From contig NZ_MVIM01000002.1 in the NCBI RefSeq assembly GCF_002086795.1, positions 310,001 through 374,000 on the forward strand: a stretch of 64,000 bases of DNA, given 5' to 3'. This document shows, piece after piece, positions 17,733 through 26,615 of the stretch. The stretch comes from Mycolicibacterium tusciae (GTDB lineage Bacteria; Actinomycetota; Actinomycetes; Mycobacteriales; Mycobacteriaceae). The first letter of the stretch is position 1, and every line of letters starts with the position of its first letter. The notes below the pieces were generated by a model that was given only the letters and a program-made list of their open reading frames with translations, did not search any database and was not told where the DNA came from. The translations under genes were made by a program, and so were the position numbers.

Positions 17733-17753
17733 GTTGAGCGTGCTTGACTCAAG
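17733..17753. promoter_or_regulatory. HAIR element 1 (HspR operator) between ATPase gene and dnaK
   Basis: GTTGAGC-N7-ACTCAAG against the HspR consensus CTTGAGT-N7-ACTCAAG: one arm perfect, the other with two mismatches. It lies 23 bases upstream of the ATPase start and 89 before dnaK, so HspR bound here could affect both directions. Confidence 0.8.
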
Positions 17754-17787
17754 TCTGGGTTGACAGGATAGGGTTGACCCGAGCAGT

Positions 17788-17808
17788 CTTGAGTGCGGTG
17801 CACTCAGA
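17788..17808. promoter_or_regulatory. HAIR element 2 (HspR operator) upstream of dnaK
   Basis: CTTGAGT-N7-ACTCAGA: the left arm is a perfect HspR half-site and the right arm keeps ACTCA. Its centre is 55 bp from HAIR 1. A TAnnnT hexamer (TAGGGT, 17769-17774) lies between the two boxes and may be the -10 of a housekeeping promoter. The ribosome site AGGAGG precedes the dnaK ATG. Confidence 0.82.
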
Positions 17809-17841
17809 CCCCAAAGTTGGACTAATTCAGGAGGAACAACC

Positions 17842-19707
17842 ATGGCTCGTGCGGTCGGAATCGACCTCGGGACCACGAACTCGGTCGTCGCGGTACTGGA
17901 GGGTGGCGACCCCGTCGTCGTCGCCAACTCCGAGGGTTCCCGCACCACGCCGTCCGTCGTCGCGTTCGCGCGTAACGGCGAGGTGCTGGTCGGTCAGCCC
18001 GCCAAGAACCAGGCGGTGACCAACGTCGACCGGACGATCCGTTCGGTCAAGCGTGAAATGGGCAGCGACTGGAACGTCGAGATCGACGGCAAAAAGTACA
18101 CCCCCCAGGAGATCAGCGCTCGGGTGCTGATGAAGCTCAAGCGCGACGCCGAGGCTTACCTGGGCGAGGACATCACCGATGCGGTGATCACCGTGCCCGC
18201 GTACTTCAACGACGCCCAGCGCCAGGCCACCAAGGAATCCGGCCAGATCGCCGGTCTCAACGTGCTGCGCATCGTCAACGAGCCGACCGCCGCGGCGCTG
18301 GCCTACGGGCTGGACAAGGGCGAGAAGGAACAGACCATCCTGGTCTTCGACCTCGGTGGTGGCACGTTCGACGTGTCGCTGCTGGAGATCGGCGAGGGTG
18401 TGGTCGAGGTCCGCGCCACCTCCGGTGACAACCACCTGGGCGGCGACGACTGGGACGACCGCATCGTCGAATGGCTCGTCGACAAGTTCAAGGGCACCTC
18501 GGGCATCGACCTGACCAAGGACAAGATGGCGATGCAGCGGCTGCGTGAGGCGGCCGAAAAGGCCAAGATCGAGCTCTCGAGTTCGCAGGGCACGTCGATC
18601 AACCTGCCCTACATCACCGTCGACGCGGACAAGAACCCGCTGTTCCTCGACGAGCAGCTGACCCGCGCCGAATTCCAGCGGATCACACAGGATCTGCTGG
18701 ATCGCACCCGCAAGCCGTTCCAGTCGGTGATCGCCGACGCCAGCATCTCGGTGGCCGACATCGACCACGTGGTTCTGGTCGGCGGCTCCACCCGTATGCC
18801 CGCGGTGTCCGAGCTGGTCAAGGAAATGACCGGCGGCAAGGAGCCCAACAAGGGTGTCAACCCGGACGAGGTTGTCGCCGTTGGCGCCGCGCTGCAGGCC
18901 GGCGTGCTCAAGGGTGAGGTGAAAGACGTTCTGCTGCTTGACGTCACGCCGCTGTCCCTCGGTATCGAAACCAAGGGTGGCGTGATGACCAAGCTGATCG
19001 AGCGCAACACCACCATCCCGACCAAGCGCTCGGAGACCTTCACCACGGCCGACGACAATCAGCCGTCGGTGCAGATCCAGGTCTTCCAGGGCGAACGCGA
19101 GATCGCCGCGCACAACAAGCTGCTCGGCAGCTTCGAGCTGACCGGCATCCCGCCGGCCCCGCGCGGTGTGCCCCAGATCGAGGTCACGTTCGACATCGAC
19201 GCCAACGGCATCGTGCACGTGACCGCCAAGGACAAGGGCACCGGCAAGGAGAACACGATCCGAATCCAGGAGGGCTCCGGCCTTTCCAAGGACGAGATCG
19301 ACCAGATGATCAAGGACGCCGAGGCGCACGCCGAGGAGGACCGTAAGCGTCGCGAGGAGGCCGACGTCCGCAACCAGGCGGAGTCGCTGGTCTACCAGAC
19401 GGAGAAGATCGTCAAGGAACAGCGCGAAGCCGAAGGCGGATCGAAGATCCCTGCGGAGACGCTGGACAAGGTCGATTCCGCGGTCGCCGAAGCCAAGTCG
19501 ACGCTCGAGGGCAGCGACATCGCAGCCATCAAGGCGGCGATGGAAAAGCTCGGTGTCGAGGCCCAGGGACTGGGTCAGGCGCTCTACGAGGCCACCCAGG
19601 CCGAGCAGGCCGCGGGTCCCGGCGGCGGTGAGTCGGCGGCCGGACCGGCCGACGACAACGTCGTGGACGCCGAGGTCGTCGATGAGGATGACCAGGAGCG
19701 CAAGTGA
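17842..19707 (+). CDS. dnaK: Chaperone DnaK (Hsp70)
   Basis: 621 residues, full-length Hsp70. The ATPase domain opens with [15 protein letters not shown], and shows [11 protein letters not shown], the [11 protein letters not shown] phosphate loop and [10 protein letters not shown]. The substrate domain has [12 protein letters not shown], followed by the helical lid and an acidic tail ending [13 protein letters not shown]. It refolds client proteins in an ATP cycle driven by DnaJ and GrpE. First gene of dnaK-grpE-dnaJ-hspR, all joined by short overlaps or gaps. Controlled by a SigH-type promoter and two HAIR boxes; HspR and DnaK together act as repressor in actinobacteria. Confidence 0.99.
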   Translation: MARAVGIDLGTTNSVVAVLEGGDPVVVANSEGSRTTPSVVAFARNGEVLVGQPAKNQAVTNVDRTIRSVKREMGSDWNVEIDGKKYTPQEISARVLMKLKRDAEAYLGEDITDAVITVPAYFNDAQRQATKESGQIAGLNVLRIVNEPTAAALAYGLDKGEKEQTILVFDLGGGTFDVSLLEIGEGVVEVRATSGDNHLGGDDWDDRIVEWLVDKFKGTSGIDLTKDKMAMQRLREAAEKAKIELSSSQGTSINLPYITVDADKNPLFLDEQLTRAEFQRITQDLLDRTRKPFQSVIADASISVADIDHVVLVGGSTRMPAVSELVKEMTGGKEPNKGVNPDEVVAVGAALQAGVLKGEVKDVLLLDVTPLSLGIETKGGVMTKLIERNTTIPTKRSETFTTADDNQPSVQIQVFQGEREIAAHNKLLGSFELTGIPPAPRGVPQIEVTFDIDANGIVHVTAKDKGTGKENTIRIQEGSGLSKDEIDQMIKDAEAHAEEDRKRREEADVRNQAESLVYQTEKIVKEQREAEGGSKIPAETLDKVDSAVAEAKSTLEGSDIAAIKAAMEKLGVEAQGLGQALYEATQAEQAAGPGGGESAAGPADDNVVDAEVVDEDDQERK

Positions 19708-20318
19708 GCCAGAACGATTCGCACGAGCCGGTGACAGTCACCGACAAGCGGCGCATCGATCCTGACACCGGCGAAATCCGTGAACAATCCGCCGGCCCGG
19801 CCCCCAGTGGGCCGGCGCCGGGGGAGTTCGAGGGCGAGAGCCCCGAGGAGGCCGGTAAAGCCGCCGAACTGCTCAGTGATCTGCAACGGGTGCAGGCCGA
19901 CTTCGCCAACTATCGCAAGCGCGCCCTCCGCGACCAGCAGCTCACCGCAGACCGGGCCAAGGCGTCAGTGATCACCCAACTGCTGCCCGTACTCGACGAT
20001 CTCGACCGCGCTCGCAGCCACGGGGACCTGGAGTCCGGTCCGCTGAAGTCGGTCGCCGACAAACTCGCGACCGCCCTTGAGGGACTTGGCCTATCGGGTT
20101 TCGGTGACGAAGGCGACGATTTCGACCCCGCCCTGCACGAGGCCGTGCAGCACGAGGGCGACGGTACCCACCCCGTGGTGGGAACCGTCATGCGTCGTGG
20201 ATACAAGGTCGGCGACTTGGTCGTGCGACACGCCCTGGTGGGCGTCGTCGACACCGTGCCCGATGCCGATAACCCCAACCCCGTCTCGCCAGAGGCCCCA
20301 CAATCAGACGACAACTAG
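19704..20318 (+). CDS. grpE: Nucleotide exchange factor GrpE
   Basis: 204 residues. A disordered acidic N-terminus (about 1-45) leads into the long dimer helix ([20 protein letters not shown]) and the C-terminal beta domain ([42 protein letters not shown]), all standard GrpE. It releases ADP from DnaK. The GTG start overlaps the dnaK stop (GTGA at 19704-19707), giving translational coupling and balanced amounts. Confidence 0.98.
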   Translation: MSQNDSHEPVTVTDKRRIDPDTGEIREQSAGPAPSGPAPGEFEGESPEEAGKAAELLSDLQRVQADFANYRKRALRDQQLTADRAKASVITQLLPVLDDLDRARSHGDLESGPLKSVADKLATALEGLGLSGFGDEGDDFDPALHEAVQHEGDGTHPVVGTVMRRGYKVGDLVVRHALVGVVDTVPDADNPNPVSPEAPQSDDN

Positions 20319-20341
20319 ACACCGTAAGGAGGTGACGCGGT

Positions 20342-21523
20342 ATGGCCCAGCGTGAATGGGTCGAAAAGGACTTCTACAAGGAGCTCGGCGTCGCCTCCGA
20401 TGCCAGCGAGCAGGAGATCAAGCGGGCGGCCCGAAAGCTGCTCGCGGAGAACCATCCCGACCGCAACCCAGGAAACCAGGCGGCCGAAGACCGGTACAAA
20501 GCCGTGTCGGAGGCCAAGGAAGTGCTCTCGGATCCGGCCAAGCGCAAGGAATACGACGAAACGCGAAGGCTTTTCGCGAACGGCGGGTTCGGTCGTGGTC
20601 GTTTCGGCGGCGGAGGTGGCGGGAATTTCGGCGGTTTCAGTTCCGACGGCGGCGAGTTCAATCTGAACGATCTGTTCGATGCGGCCGGCCAGACCGGCGG
20701 AGCCAACATCGGCGATCTGTTCGGCGGATTGTTCGGGCGTGGAGCGCAACAGCCGAGGGCCAGTCGGCCACGGCGCGGCAACGACCTCGAGACAGAGACC
20801 GAGTTGTCCTTTCTGGAGGCCACCAAGGGCGTGATGATGCCGTTGCGGCTCACCAGCCCCGCACCGTGCACGAACTGCCACGGCAGTGGCGCACGGCCGG
20901 GCACCAGCCCGAAGGTGTGCCCCAACTGCAATGGATCCGGTGTCATCAACCGCAACCAGGGCGCGTTCGGGTTCTCCGAGCCGTGCACTGAATGCCGCGG
21001 CAGCGGTTCGATCATCGAGCACCCGTGCGACGAATGTAAGGGCACCGGCGTGACCACGAGGACACGCACGATCAACGTGCGGATCCCGCCGGGTGTCGAG
21101 GACGGCCAGCGCATCAGGCTGGCAGGCCAGGGTGAAGCCGGGCTGCGTGGCGCACCGTCAGGCGACCTGTATGTGACCGTGCACGTCAAGCCGGACAAGG
21201 TCTTCGGCCGCAACGGCGACGACCTCACGGTGAGCGTGCCGGTCAGCTTCCACGAGTTGGCCCTCGGGACAACGCTTTCGGTGCCTACGCTGGAAGGCAA
21301 GGTCGGCGTGAGGGTGCCGAAGGGTACCTCCGACGGCCGGATCCTGCGGGTCCGTGGCCGAGGCGTGCCAAAACGATCCGGCGGACATGGCGATCTGCTC
21401 GTCACCGTCAAGGTGGCGGTGCCGCCGGACGTCGAGGGTGAGGCCGCCGAAGCGTTGGAGGCCTACGCGAAAGCCGAACGGGCCAGCGGTTTCGACCCGA
21501 GAGCGAACTGGGCCGGTGCATGA
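20342..21523 (+). CDS. dnaJ: Chaperone DnaJ (Hsp40)
   Basis: 393 residues. J-domain at about 10-75 with the HPD triad in ENHPDRNPGN; Gly/Phe-rich stretch near 80-130; four CxxCxGxG zinc repeats (CTNCHGSG, CPNCNGSG, CTECRGSG, CDECKGTG) at about 180-240; then two beta-sandwich substrate domains. Stimulates DnaK ATPase and delivers unfolded clients. A strong ribosome site (AAGGAGG) precedes the ATG 23 bases after grpE. This is the dnaJ1 type, coupled to hspR. Confidence 0.98.
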   Translation: MAQREWVEKDFYKELGVASDASEQEIKRAARKLLAENHPDRNPGNQAAEDRYKAVSEAKEVLSDPAKRKEYDETRRLFANGGFGRGRFGGGGGGNFGGFSSDGGEFNLNDLFDAAGQTGGANIGDLFGGLFGRGAQQPRASRPRRGNDLETETELSFLEATKGVMMPLRLTSPAPCTNCHGSGARPGTSPKVCPNCNGSGVINRNQGAFGFSEPCTECRGSGSIIEHPCDECKGTGVTTRTRTINVRIPPGVEDGQRIRLAGQGEAGLRGAPSGDLYVTVHVKPDKVFGRNGDDLTVSVPVSFHELALGTTLSVPTLEGKVGVRVPKGTSDGRILRVRGRGVPKRSGGHGDLLVTVKVAVPPDVEGEAAEALEAYAKAERASGFDPRANWAGA

Positions 21524-21906
21524 TGCCCAAGCGAGCCAATGACGAAGCGCGGACCTTTCTGATTTCGGTCGCTGCGGAGTTGGCCGGTATGCACGCGCAG
21601 ACACTGCGCACGTACGACCGGCTCGGGCTGGTCAGCCCGCAGCGGACGTCCGGTGGTGGTAGGCGCTACTCGCAGCACGACGTCGATCTGCTCCGTGAGG
21701 TGCAGCGGCTGTCGCAGGACGAGGGCGTCAACCTCGCGGGTATCAAGCGGATCATCGAGTTGACCAATCAGGTCGAGGCGCTGCAGAGCCGCCTGCAGGA
21801 GATGGCGCGCGAGATCGAGCAGCTGCGTTCCCAACCCAGGTCCAAGAGCACGGCCCTGGTGGTCTGGCAGCCCGGAGCCGCTCGGCGGCGACGTACGGCC
21901 GAATAA
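21520..21906 (+). CDS. hspR: MerR-family heat-shock repressor HspR
   Basis: 128 residues. MerR-type winged helix: FLISVAAELAGMHAQTLRTYDRLGLVSPQRTSGGGRRYSQHDVDLL, then a dimerising coiled coil (LTNQVEALQSRLQEMAREIEQL) and a basic C-terminus. HspR binds HAIR boxes (CTTGAGT-N7-ACTCAAG) and represses dnaK and clpB; DnaK acts as corepressor in the studied systems. Such boxes are present upstream of both genes here. The ATG overlaps the dnaJ stop (ATGA). Its stop is 6 bases from that of the convergent mutarotase-like gene. Confidence 0.97.
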   Translation: MMPKRANDEARTFLISVAAELAGMHAQTLRTYDRLGLVSPQRTSGGGRRYSQHDVDLLREVQRLSQDEGVNLAGIKRIIELTNQVEALQSRLQEMAREIEQLRSQPRSKSTALVVWQPGAARRRRTAE

Positions 21907-21912
21907 CAAACG

Positions 21913-22815
21913 CTAGGTCACCGTGATCGAAAAGCGAGCCGTGGAAGGCTTTTCGGGCATCGCACTGCGGTAGTCGCCGCGGCGCAGCGCGTCGGTCGGT
22001 GCGGCCATCGGCTCGATGGCGATGAAACCGTCCGTACCGGGGGCGAACAATTGTGCCGCCGGGTAACCGGTCTCGAACACGACGTCGACACGACGGTCGC
22101 CACCGGCCAGTGAGAACACCGCACCCTCGGGTACCTCGTCGAAGCCGTCGTCGTACGTCACGGACTGCAAGGACCTGGTGCCGCCCTCCCAATCGTCGTG
22201 CGCTCCGGTCGGAATGCCGCGCCCGTCCACCGGCAGATGCCGCATTGTCGGTGTCGTGAGCTGCCATTCGTCGCGCGGCACCCCGGGAATCGTGAAGTAC
22301 GGGTGGTACCCGAAGCACAGTGGGACCGCGGCCGACGCCGTCGGCGTCACGGTGGTCTCGATCGTGAGCCTGCGGCCGGCCAACGCGACGCGTTGCGTGA
22401 GCACGTGAGGAAAGGGGAACGCCGCGAGCAACTCCGGCATCGCCCCGAAATCGACGGTTGCGGTCAGCGTGTTCTCCGACTGCGCGGTGACCTGCCAGCC
22501 CGGATAGGCGGCGAGTACGCCGTGGATGGGCAGACCGTGTTCGTCGGCGCGGACGCCGCCCTGACCGGGAGTCAGGGAGACGACGGCACCGTTGCTCTGA
22601 TAGTCGCTGGCGCTCAACCGATTCGCCCACGGATACAGGATCGGGATGCCCATCGTCTTACCTGCGGTCACGTAGGCGTCCAGTCCGCGGCGCTGGCCGA
22701 GGAACTCGTCATCGCCGTCGGCGAGCGACGTCCCGATCATGCCCGCGGTCGGCACGAAGGTGGCTGTCATCGATGAGGATGGATCGCGAAGCGTGACGGG
22801 CTCGAGGTCGGCCAT
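21913..22815 (-). CDS. Aldose 1-epimerase / galactose mutarotase-like protein
   Basis: 300 residues of the beta-sandwich mutarotase superfamily. Visible motifs include NRLSASDYQSNG near the N-terminus, LPIHGVLAAYPGW (His of the active site) and LCFGYHPYFTIPG (second conserved His), with a C-terminal Glu strand (FIAIEPMAAPTDAL). Probably interconverts alpha and beta anomers of a hexose or hexose-phosphate. The start at 22815 has GGGAGG nine bases upstream, better than the longer in-frame alternative. A DNA hairpin lies between it and the flavohemoglobin gene upstream. Confidence 0.9.
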   Translation of the reverse strand: MADLEPVTLRDPSSSMTATFVPTAGMIGTSLADGDDEFLGQRRGLDAYVTAGKTMGIPILYPWANRLSASDYQSNGAVVSLTPGQGGVRADEHGLPIHGVLAAYPGWQVTAQSENTLTATVDFGAMPELLAAFPFPHVLTQRVALAGRRLTIETTVTPTASAAVPLCFGYHPYFTIPGVPRDEWQLTTPTMRHLPVDGRGIPTGAHDDWEGGTRSLQSVTYDDGFDEVPEGAVFSLAGGDRRVDVVFETGYPAAQLFAPGTDGFIAIEPMAAPTDALRRGDYRSAMPEKPSTARFSITVT

Positions 22816-22864
22816 GGATGAGATCCTCCCACGCATGCCACCTCTCTAATCAGTCGCGACGAGT

Positions 22865-22910
22865 GTGAAGTCACTGCGAAAATCGGAGCCAAATGTCGCA
22901 GTGGTTTCAC
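22865..22910 (-). terminator. Long hairpin after flavohemoglobin gene
   Basis: GTGAA-gt-CACTGCGA at 22865-22879 pairs with TCGCAGTG-gt-TTCAC at 22896-22910. In RNA the two middle positions can form G-U pairs, giving a 15-bp stem around a 16-base loop. It lies 22 bases past the flavohemoglobin stop. No T-run, so terminator, attenuator and protein-binding site all remain possible. Confidence 0.55.
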
Positions 22911-22931
22911 ATGCGGCAACGGGTACCCGTC

Positions 22932-24095
22932 TCACGCGAGTGGATCGTGCTGGATACGTTCGGCTGGAGCGCCTTTGGCGAGTAACGCGGCCTTGGTGGC
23001 CTCGACCATCTCTGGGCTTCCACAGATCAGGATCTGCCGGTCGCCCCAACTGCCGTACCGCGTGACGACCGCCGGCAGCGTCCCGGTCTGGCGGACGTGC
23101 AGGCCGCGCGGTGGCTGCACGTCGGGGAAGTCGGCCGCCCACGGCGGATCGGTGTTGTACTCCGATACCGGCGTCACGGACAGCCAGGGGTTGTGCGAGG
23201 CGACCTGCCACAGTGTCTGCAGGTCGTAGAGCTCGCACGGATAGCGGGCGCCGAAGAACAGATGCACACGCGGGTTGACGGCCTTGCGGGTGAGATCCAT
23301 GATCAGCGTCCGCAGCGGCGCCAGACCGGTGCCGCCCGCGACCATCAACACGTCGCCGCCGTCGCGGTCGATGTGCATTCCGCCGTGCGGGTTCGACACC
23401 CGCCACCGGTCGCCCGGCCTCGTCTCGGCGACGATCGCCGGGCTCACCATGCCGCCGGGCACGGAACGGACGTGGAACTCGATGCCCCCGCCGCGGTCGG
23501 CGGGGATGGACGGACTCAGGTAGCGCCACCGCCGCGGCCACTGCGGGACCTGGACGGTGACGTACTGGCCGGGGTGGTAATAGAGCGGACGGTCCAGTTG
23601 CAACCGGATCACCGAGACGTCCCGGGTGGCGCGGATCAGTTCGATCACCGTTCCGTCGCAGAAGGGCGGACCCTTCTCGGCGTCCGCGGCCCCTCGCATC
23701 ACCCCGACGAGCAGTGCGACCGCGTCGTGGGTGGCCTCGGCGAGCCTGTCGTCCCACTCTTCGATCAGCTGGGTGCGAAGCGTCGTCAGCAGCGCGTCCT
23801 GCAGGCTGTCGTAATGCCGTTGTGTCACACCATATTTGCGATGGTCACGGCCCAGCTGCGCCAGAAAGGCCACCGGCTCCTGGGCCCGCTGGTCGACGAG
23901 TTCGCCGAACAGCCAGGTCAACGCCTTGGCAAAGGCTTTTCGCTGAGCCGTCATGTCCGGGGGGAACAGGTCGCGGACCGACATGTCGATGGCGAACCAG
24001 CGGGTGTAGAAGCGACGGATCAGTTCGTCGGAGCCGAACGCGGGGTCGACGGTGTCGCGCAGTATGCGCAGCGCGTCACGATCGTCGAGTCCCAC
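22932..24095 (-). CDS. Type II flavohemoglobin (globin-FAD/NAD reductase)
   Basis: 387 residues, equivalent to Rv0385. The globin domain spans 1-140, with proximal His85 in GRDHRKYGV. The reductase half has an FAD-binding barrel (YHPGQYVTVQVP, WRYLSPS in place of the classical RxYS, then GGMVSPAI) and an NAD domain (MVAGGTGLAPLRTLI, FFGARYPCELYDL, ICGSPEMVEATK). Classical members detoxify nitric oxide with NADH. The type II group, to which Rv0385 belongs, differs at heme and FAD sites and has been tied to D-lactate oxidation. GTG start; overlaps the upstream permease by 20 bases, so they are cotranscribed. Confidence 0.92.
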   Translation of the reverse strand: MGLDDRDALRILRDTVDPAFGSDELIRRFYTRWFAIDMSVRDLFPPDMTAQRKAFAKALTWLFGELVDQRAQEPVAFLAQLGRDHRKYGVTQRHYDSLQDALLTTLRTQLIEEWDDRLAEATHDAVALLVGVMRGAADAEKGPPFCDGTVIELIRATRDVSVIRLQLDRPLYYHPGQYVTVQVPQWPRRWRYLSPSIPADRGGGIEFHVRSVPGGMVSPAIVAETRPGDRWRVSNPHGGMHIDRDGGDVLMVAGGTGLAPLRTLIMDLTRKAVNPRVHLFFGARYPCELYDLQTLWQVASHNPWLSVTPVSEYNTDPPWAADFPDVQPPRGLHVRQTGTLPAVVTRYGSWGDRQILICGSPEMVEATKAALLAKGAPAERIQHDPLA

Positions 24096-25089
24096 GTCGT
24101 TCGATAGTAAGCGCCGCCGCGACGATCAGTGCCAGACCGAGCAGCGACCAGCAGATCAGCACCACGACCGGCAGCGTTCCGCCGGCTCCGCCGAAGAACG
24201 CCGTCGACCGCAGCAATGTGGCGTTCGCACCCTGCGGCAGCCATTGCCCCAGTTGACCCCAGCCGCTGGGCAGCATCTCCGGTGCGCTGTTGAGGCCCGA
24301 TAGCGGATTGCCCAGCAGCATCGCCACCACCGCCCCGCCGATCAGCCCGGCCCGACCGAACAGTGATCCGAGCCCGAGGACGAACAAGGCCATGGCCAGC
24401 ACTCCCAGCGTCAAACCACCGGCCACACCCCAGAAGTTCGCGTCGATCGAACCAAACACGTACTTCAGCAGTGCGGCCACCGACACGCCTGCCGCCCCGG
24501 CGAACACCACCGTCGCGATGAACCGGGTCCACACCTCATGCTTGAGCGCGAACATCAATGCGATCGCCGGTAGCAGTCCGGCCAGTGTGATCGGCAGCGC
24601 GGAGGCGGCGAGCCCGACGCCGCGCGGATCATCCGCGGTCGGCGGTGCCAGGTCCTCGGTGGCGATCGGCACCCCAGCGTGCTGGGCGATGCCGTTGCCG
24701 ATCTGGGTCAGCATCTGCGCGATCATCGGACTTCCGCCAGTCGCGATCAACATGCTTTGCCCGTCGGGGCCGAATGAGATGCCGCCGTAGACATCGCGCT
24801 GGCGGATCGCTTCGCGAAGTGCGGCCTCGCCGGGGTAGTAGGTGATGGCGAAGGCACCCGGTGCCTGCTCCTCCAGGGTTGCGGCGACTTGTCCGCTCGC
24901 CGCCTGCGGGCCGGCCACGCCGATGGGCACGTCGCGCGGCGCGGTGCGCGCGGCGGGCAGCGCGAACGCGATCGCGAGGAGGGCGAGCGCGACAGTGAGC
25001 ACCGCGACGATGCCGGTTGCCCGGATCGCCGCGGGGGGTTCGGGCGCGGGTATCGCGCGAGTGTGCCGGGGCGCGGTTTCCGTCACCAT
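24076..25089 (-). CDS. Multi-spanning membrane protein (ABC-2/YhgE-like permease)
   Basis: 337 residues. A first transmembrane helix (VAVLTVALALLAIAFALPA) precedes an outside domain of about 110 residues (VPIGVAGPQAASGQVAATL...GGISFGPDGQSMLIATGGSP), followed by five or more C-terminal helices. This is the one-plus-five layout of the ABC-2/YhgE-Pip/DUF3533 proteins, which export lipids or drugs or anchor phage. No ATPase partner is nearby. ATG at 25089 has AGAGG seven bases upstream and is preferred over the longer frame to 25197, which would cross the operator. Divergent TetR gene probably represses it. Confidence 0.82.
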   Translation of the reverse strand: MVTETAPRHTRAIPAPEPPAAIRATGIVAVLTVALALLAIAFALPAARTAPRDVPIGVAGPQAASGQVAATLEEQAPGAFAITYYPGEAALREAIRQRDVYGGISFGPDGQSMLIATGGSPMIAQMLTQIGNGIAQHAGVPIATEDLAPPTADDPRGVGLAASALPITLAGLLPAIALMFALKHEVWTRFIATVVFAGAAGVSVAALLKYVFGSIDANFWGVAGGLTLGVLAMALFVLGLGSLFGRAGLIGGAVVAMLLGNPLSGLNSAPEMLPSGWGQLGQWLPQGANATLLRSTAFFGGAGGTLPVVVLICWSLLGLALIVAAALTIERRGTRRS

Positions 25090-25150
25090 CAGCCGACCTC
25101 TTTTCATTCGTCGTTGAATTATTTCCCGGCGAGCGTATCGCGCGCCGGGC

Positions 25151-25176
25151 ATCATTTCAACAGTCAGTGAAATGAT
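25151..25176. promoter_or_regulatory. Palindromic operator between permease and TetR genes
   Basis: ATCATTTCA (25151-25159), eight bases, TGAAATGAT (25168-25176): a perfect 9-bp-arm inverted repeat. It ends 11 bases before the TetR ATG and lies 62 before the permease start. TAGTGT (25176-25181) followed by six bases and the ATG suggests a leaderless TetR promoter that the operator would block. Confidence 0.85.
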
Positions 25177-25187
25177 AGTGTCGATAG

Positions 25188-25820
25188 ATGCCTTCACCAG
25201 CGAAAACGACGAAGCGGCGGGGGCGACGCCAGGGAGATCCGGTGTCGCGGGAGGCCGTTCTGGCTGCGGCCAAGGCGCGGTTCGCGGCAGAGGGTTACGA
25301 GAAGACCACGCTGCGGTCGATCGCGGACGACGCCAAGGTGGATCCGTCGATGGTGCTGTACCTGTTCGGCTCGAAGGCCGACCTGTTCAGAGAGGCGCTG
25401 CGACTGCTCCTCGACCCCGACCTATTGGTCGCCGCTCTCAGGGGAACTGCGGACGACGAACCAGATATCGGCACCCGGATGGTGCGGACCTACCTGCGCA
25501 TCTGGGAGGCCCCCGAGTCGGGTCCGACCATGGTGGTGATGCTGCAGTCGGCCACCTCGAACCCCGACGCGCATGAGGCCTTCCGCAGCTTCATGCAGAA
25601 CTACGTTCTGACAGCGGTGTCCGGCGTGCTGGGTGGGGATGAACAGGCCCGCCTGCGGGCAACGCTCGCCGCGAGCCAGCTCGTCGGGGCGGCGGTGCTG
25701 CGCTACGTCATGAAGGTGGCGCCGCTCGCGACGTTGTCGGGCGATGAGTTGGTGGGGCTGCTCGCACCCACGGTGACACGCTATCTGACAGCGGACGCCA
25801 GGGAGCTCGGGCTACCCTGA
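25188..25820 (+). CDS. TetR-family repressor
   Basis: 210 residues. A basic N-terminus (KTTKRRGRRQGD) precedes the TetR helix-turn-helix at about 17-65 (REAVLAAAKARFAAEGYEKTTLRSIADDAKVDPSMVLYLFGSKADLF). The C-terminal ligand domain (about 80-210) is of the TetR_C type and ends in a dimer helix (ELVGLLAPTVTRYLTAD). Divergent from the permease-flavohemoglobin operon with a perfect palindrome between, so it very likely represses that operon and itself. Ligand unknown. Confidence 0.93.
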   Translation: MPSPAKTTKRRGRRQGDPVSREAVLAAAKARFAAEGYEKTTLRSIADDAKVDPSMVLYLFGSKADLFREALRLLLDPDLLVAALRGTADDEPDIGTRMVRTYLRIWEAPESGPTMVVMLQSATSNPDAHEAFRSFMQNYVLTAVSGVLGGDEQARLRATLAASQLVGAAVLRYVMKVAPLATLSGDELVGLLAPTVTRYLTADARELGLP

Positions 25821-25823
25821 ACC

Positions 25824-26501
25824 TCAAAGGGCCAGGGCGTGAATTCCCTTGTACAGCACCATGAGACCGATTACGACCAGGATTATCGCGACGAGGACGG
25901 CATGCTGGGCCTCCATCCAGTCTTTGAGCCTCACCAGCGGGGCGTCGAGCCGGTCCCCGGACACGGCGTAGGCCAGGATCGGCAGCGCCACAGTCGAAGC
26001 GGCGACCAGGACGTACCACAGCTCGGCGAGCCAGATCTGTGACGACCCGAGTCCGGCAGTGCCGATCGCCAAACCCGCTGCGGCACAGATGAACAGCACC
26101 TTAGGGTTGAGGATGGTGAGCACGAACCCCGTGGCACCGGCGCGAGCGGGTGTGAGTTTCGACAGGCTCTGCATCCACTTCGGGGTGTGTTCCGACTTTT
26201 TGCGGTTGAGCCATCGGTAGATGCCGAACACGATCAGCGCTGCACCCACCACGATGCGTAACCAGGACGCCCAGCCGGGCGGCTTGCCACCGAGTCCGCC
26301 GATGAGGCCCGATACCGCGAGGAAGACGCTCGTCAACGCCGCCAGGCCGATCAGCCAGCCGACCAGGAATGCCAGGCTCGTCGGCCGTGGCCGGGGCGTG
26401 TGCAGCACCAGCACCGCCGGGATGACCGACAACGGCGAGAGTGCCACGACCAGCGCGAGCGGGATGAGCTCGATCAGCACCGATCCCCAACTGCCCGACA
26501 A
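25824..26501 (-). CDS. GAP/Sap-family membrane protein
   Basis: About 225 residues with six predicted helices: VLIELIPLALVVALSPLSVIPAVLVL, LAFLVGWLIGLAALTSVFLAV, WLRIVVGAALIVFGIYRWL, then LNPKVLFICAAAGLAIG and others. The SPLSVIPAVLVLHTPRPRPTSLAFLVGW start and the KxxLNPK segment are typical of the GAP family, linked in mycobacteria to export of glycopeptidolipid or sulfolipid. Two starts are possible: ATG 26543, or TTG 26501 behind AAGGGGGAG; I prefer the latter. Three bases separate its stop from that of the convergent TetR gene. Confidence 0.83.
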   Translation of the reverse strand: MSGSWGSVLIELIPLALVVALSPLSVIPAVLVLHTPRPRPTSLAFLVGWLIGLAALTSVFLAVSGLIGGLGGKPPGWASWLRIVVGAALIVFGIYRWLNRKKSEHTPKWMQSLSKLTPARAGATGFVLTILNPKVLFICAAAGLAIGTAGLGSSQIWLAELWYVLVAASTVALPILAYAVSGDRLDAPLVRLKDWMEAQHAVLVAIILVVIGLMVLYKGIHALAL

Positions 26502-26615
26502 TGCTCCCCCTTCCGTCGCATCATTCGATACGCAACGTAGCAATCATTGACGCCCGGAACTGTTCGTATGACGCGATGGCCCGATATCCAGCAAGTTTGC
26601 CGATAGCATCTGCGA

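Noticed and set aside
17760..17779. TTGACA and TTGACC as -35 boxes for dnaK
   Set aside because: No TAnnnT hexamer at 16-18 bases from either; spacing fails, so I report only the SigH type and HAIR elements with confidence.
17827..19329. 500-codon open frame opposite dnaK
   Set aside because: Antisense frame kept open by GC-rich codon bias; dnaK itself is unmistakable and the antisense product shows no domain.
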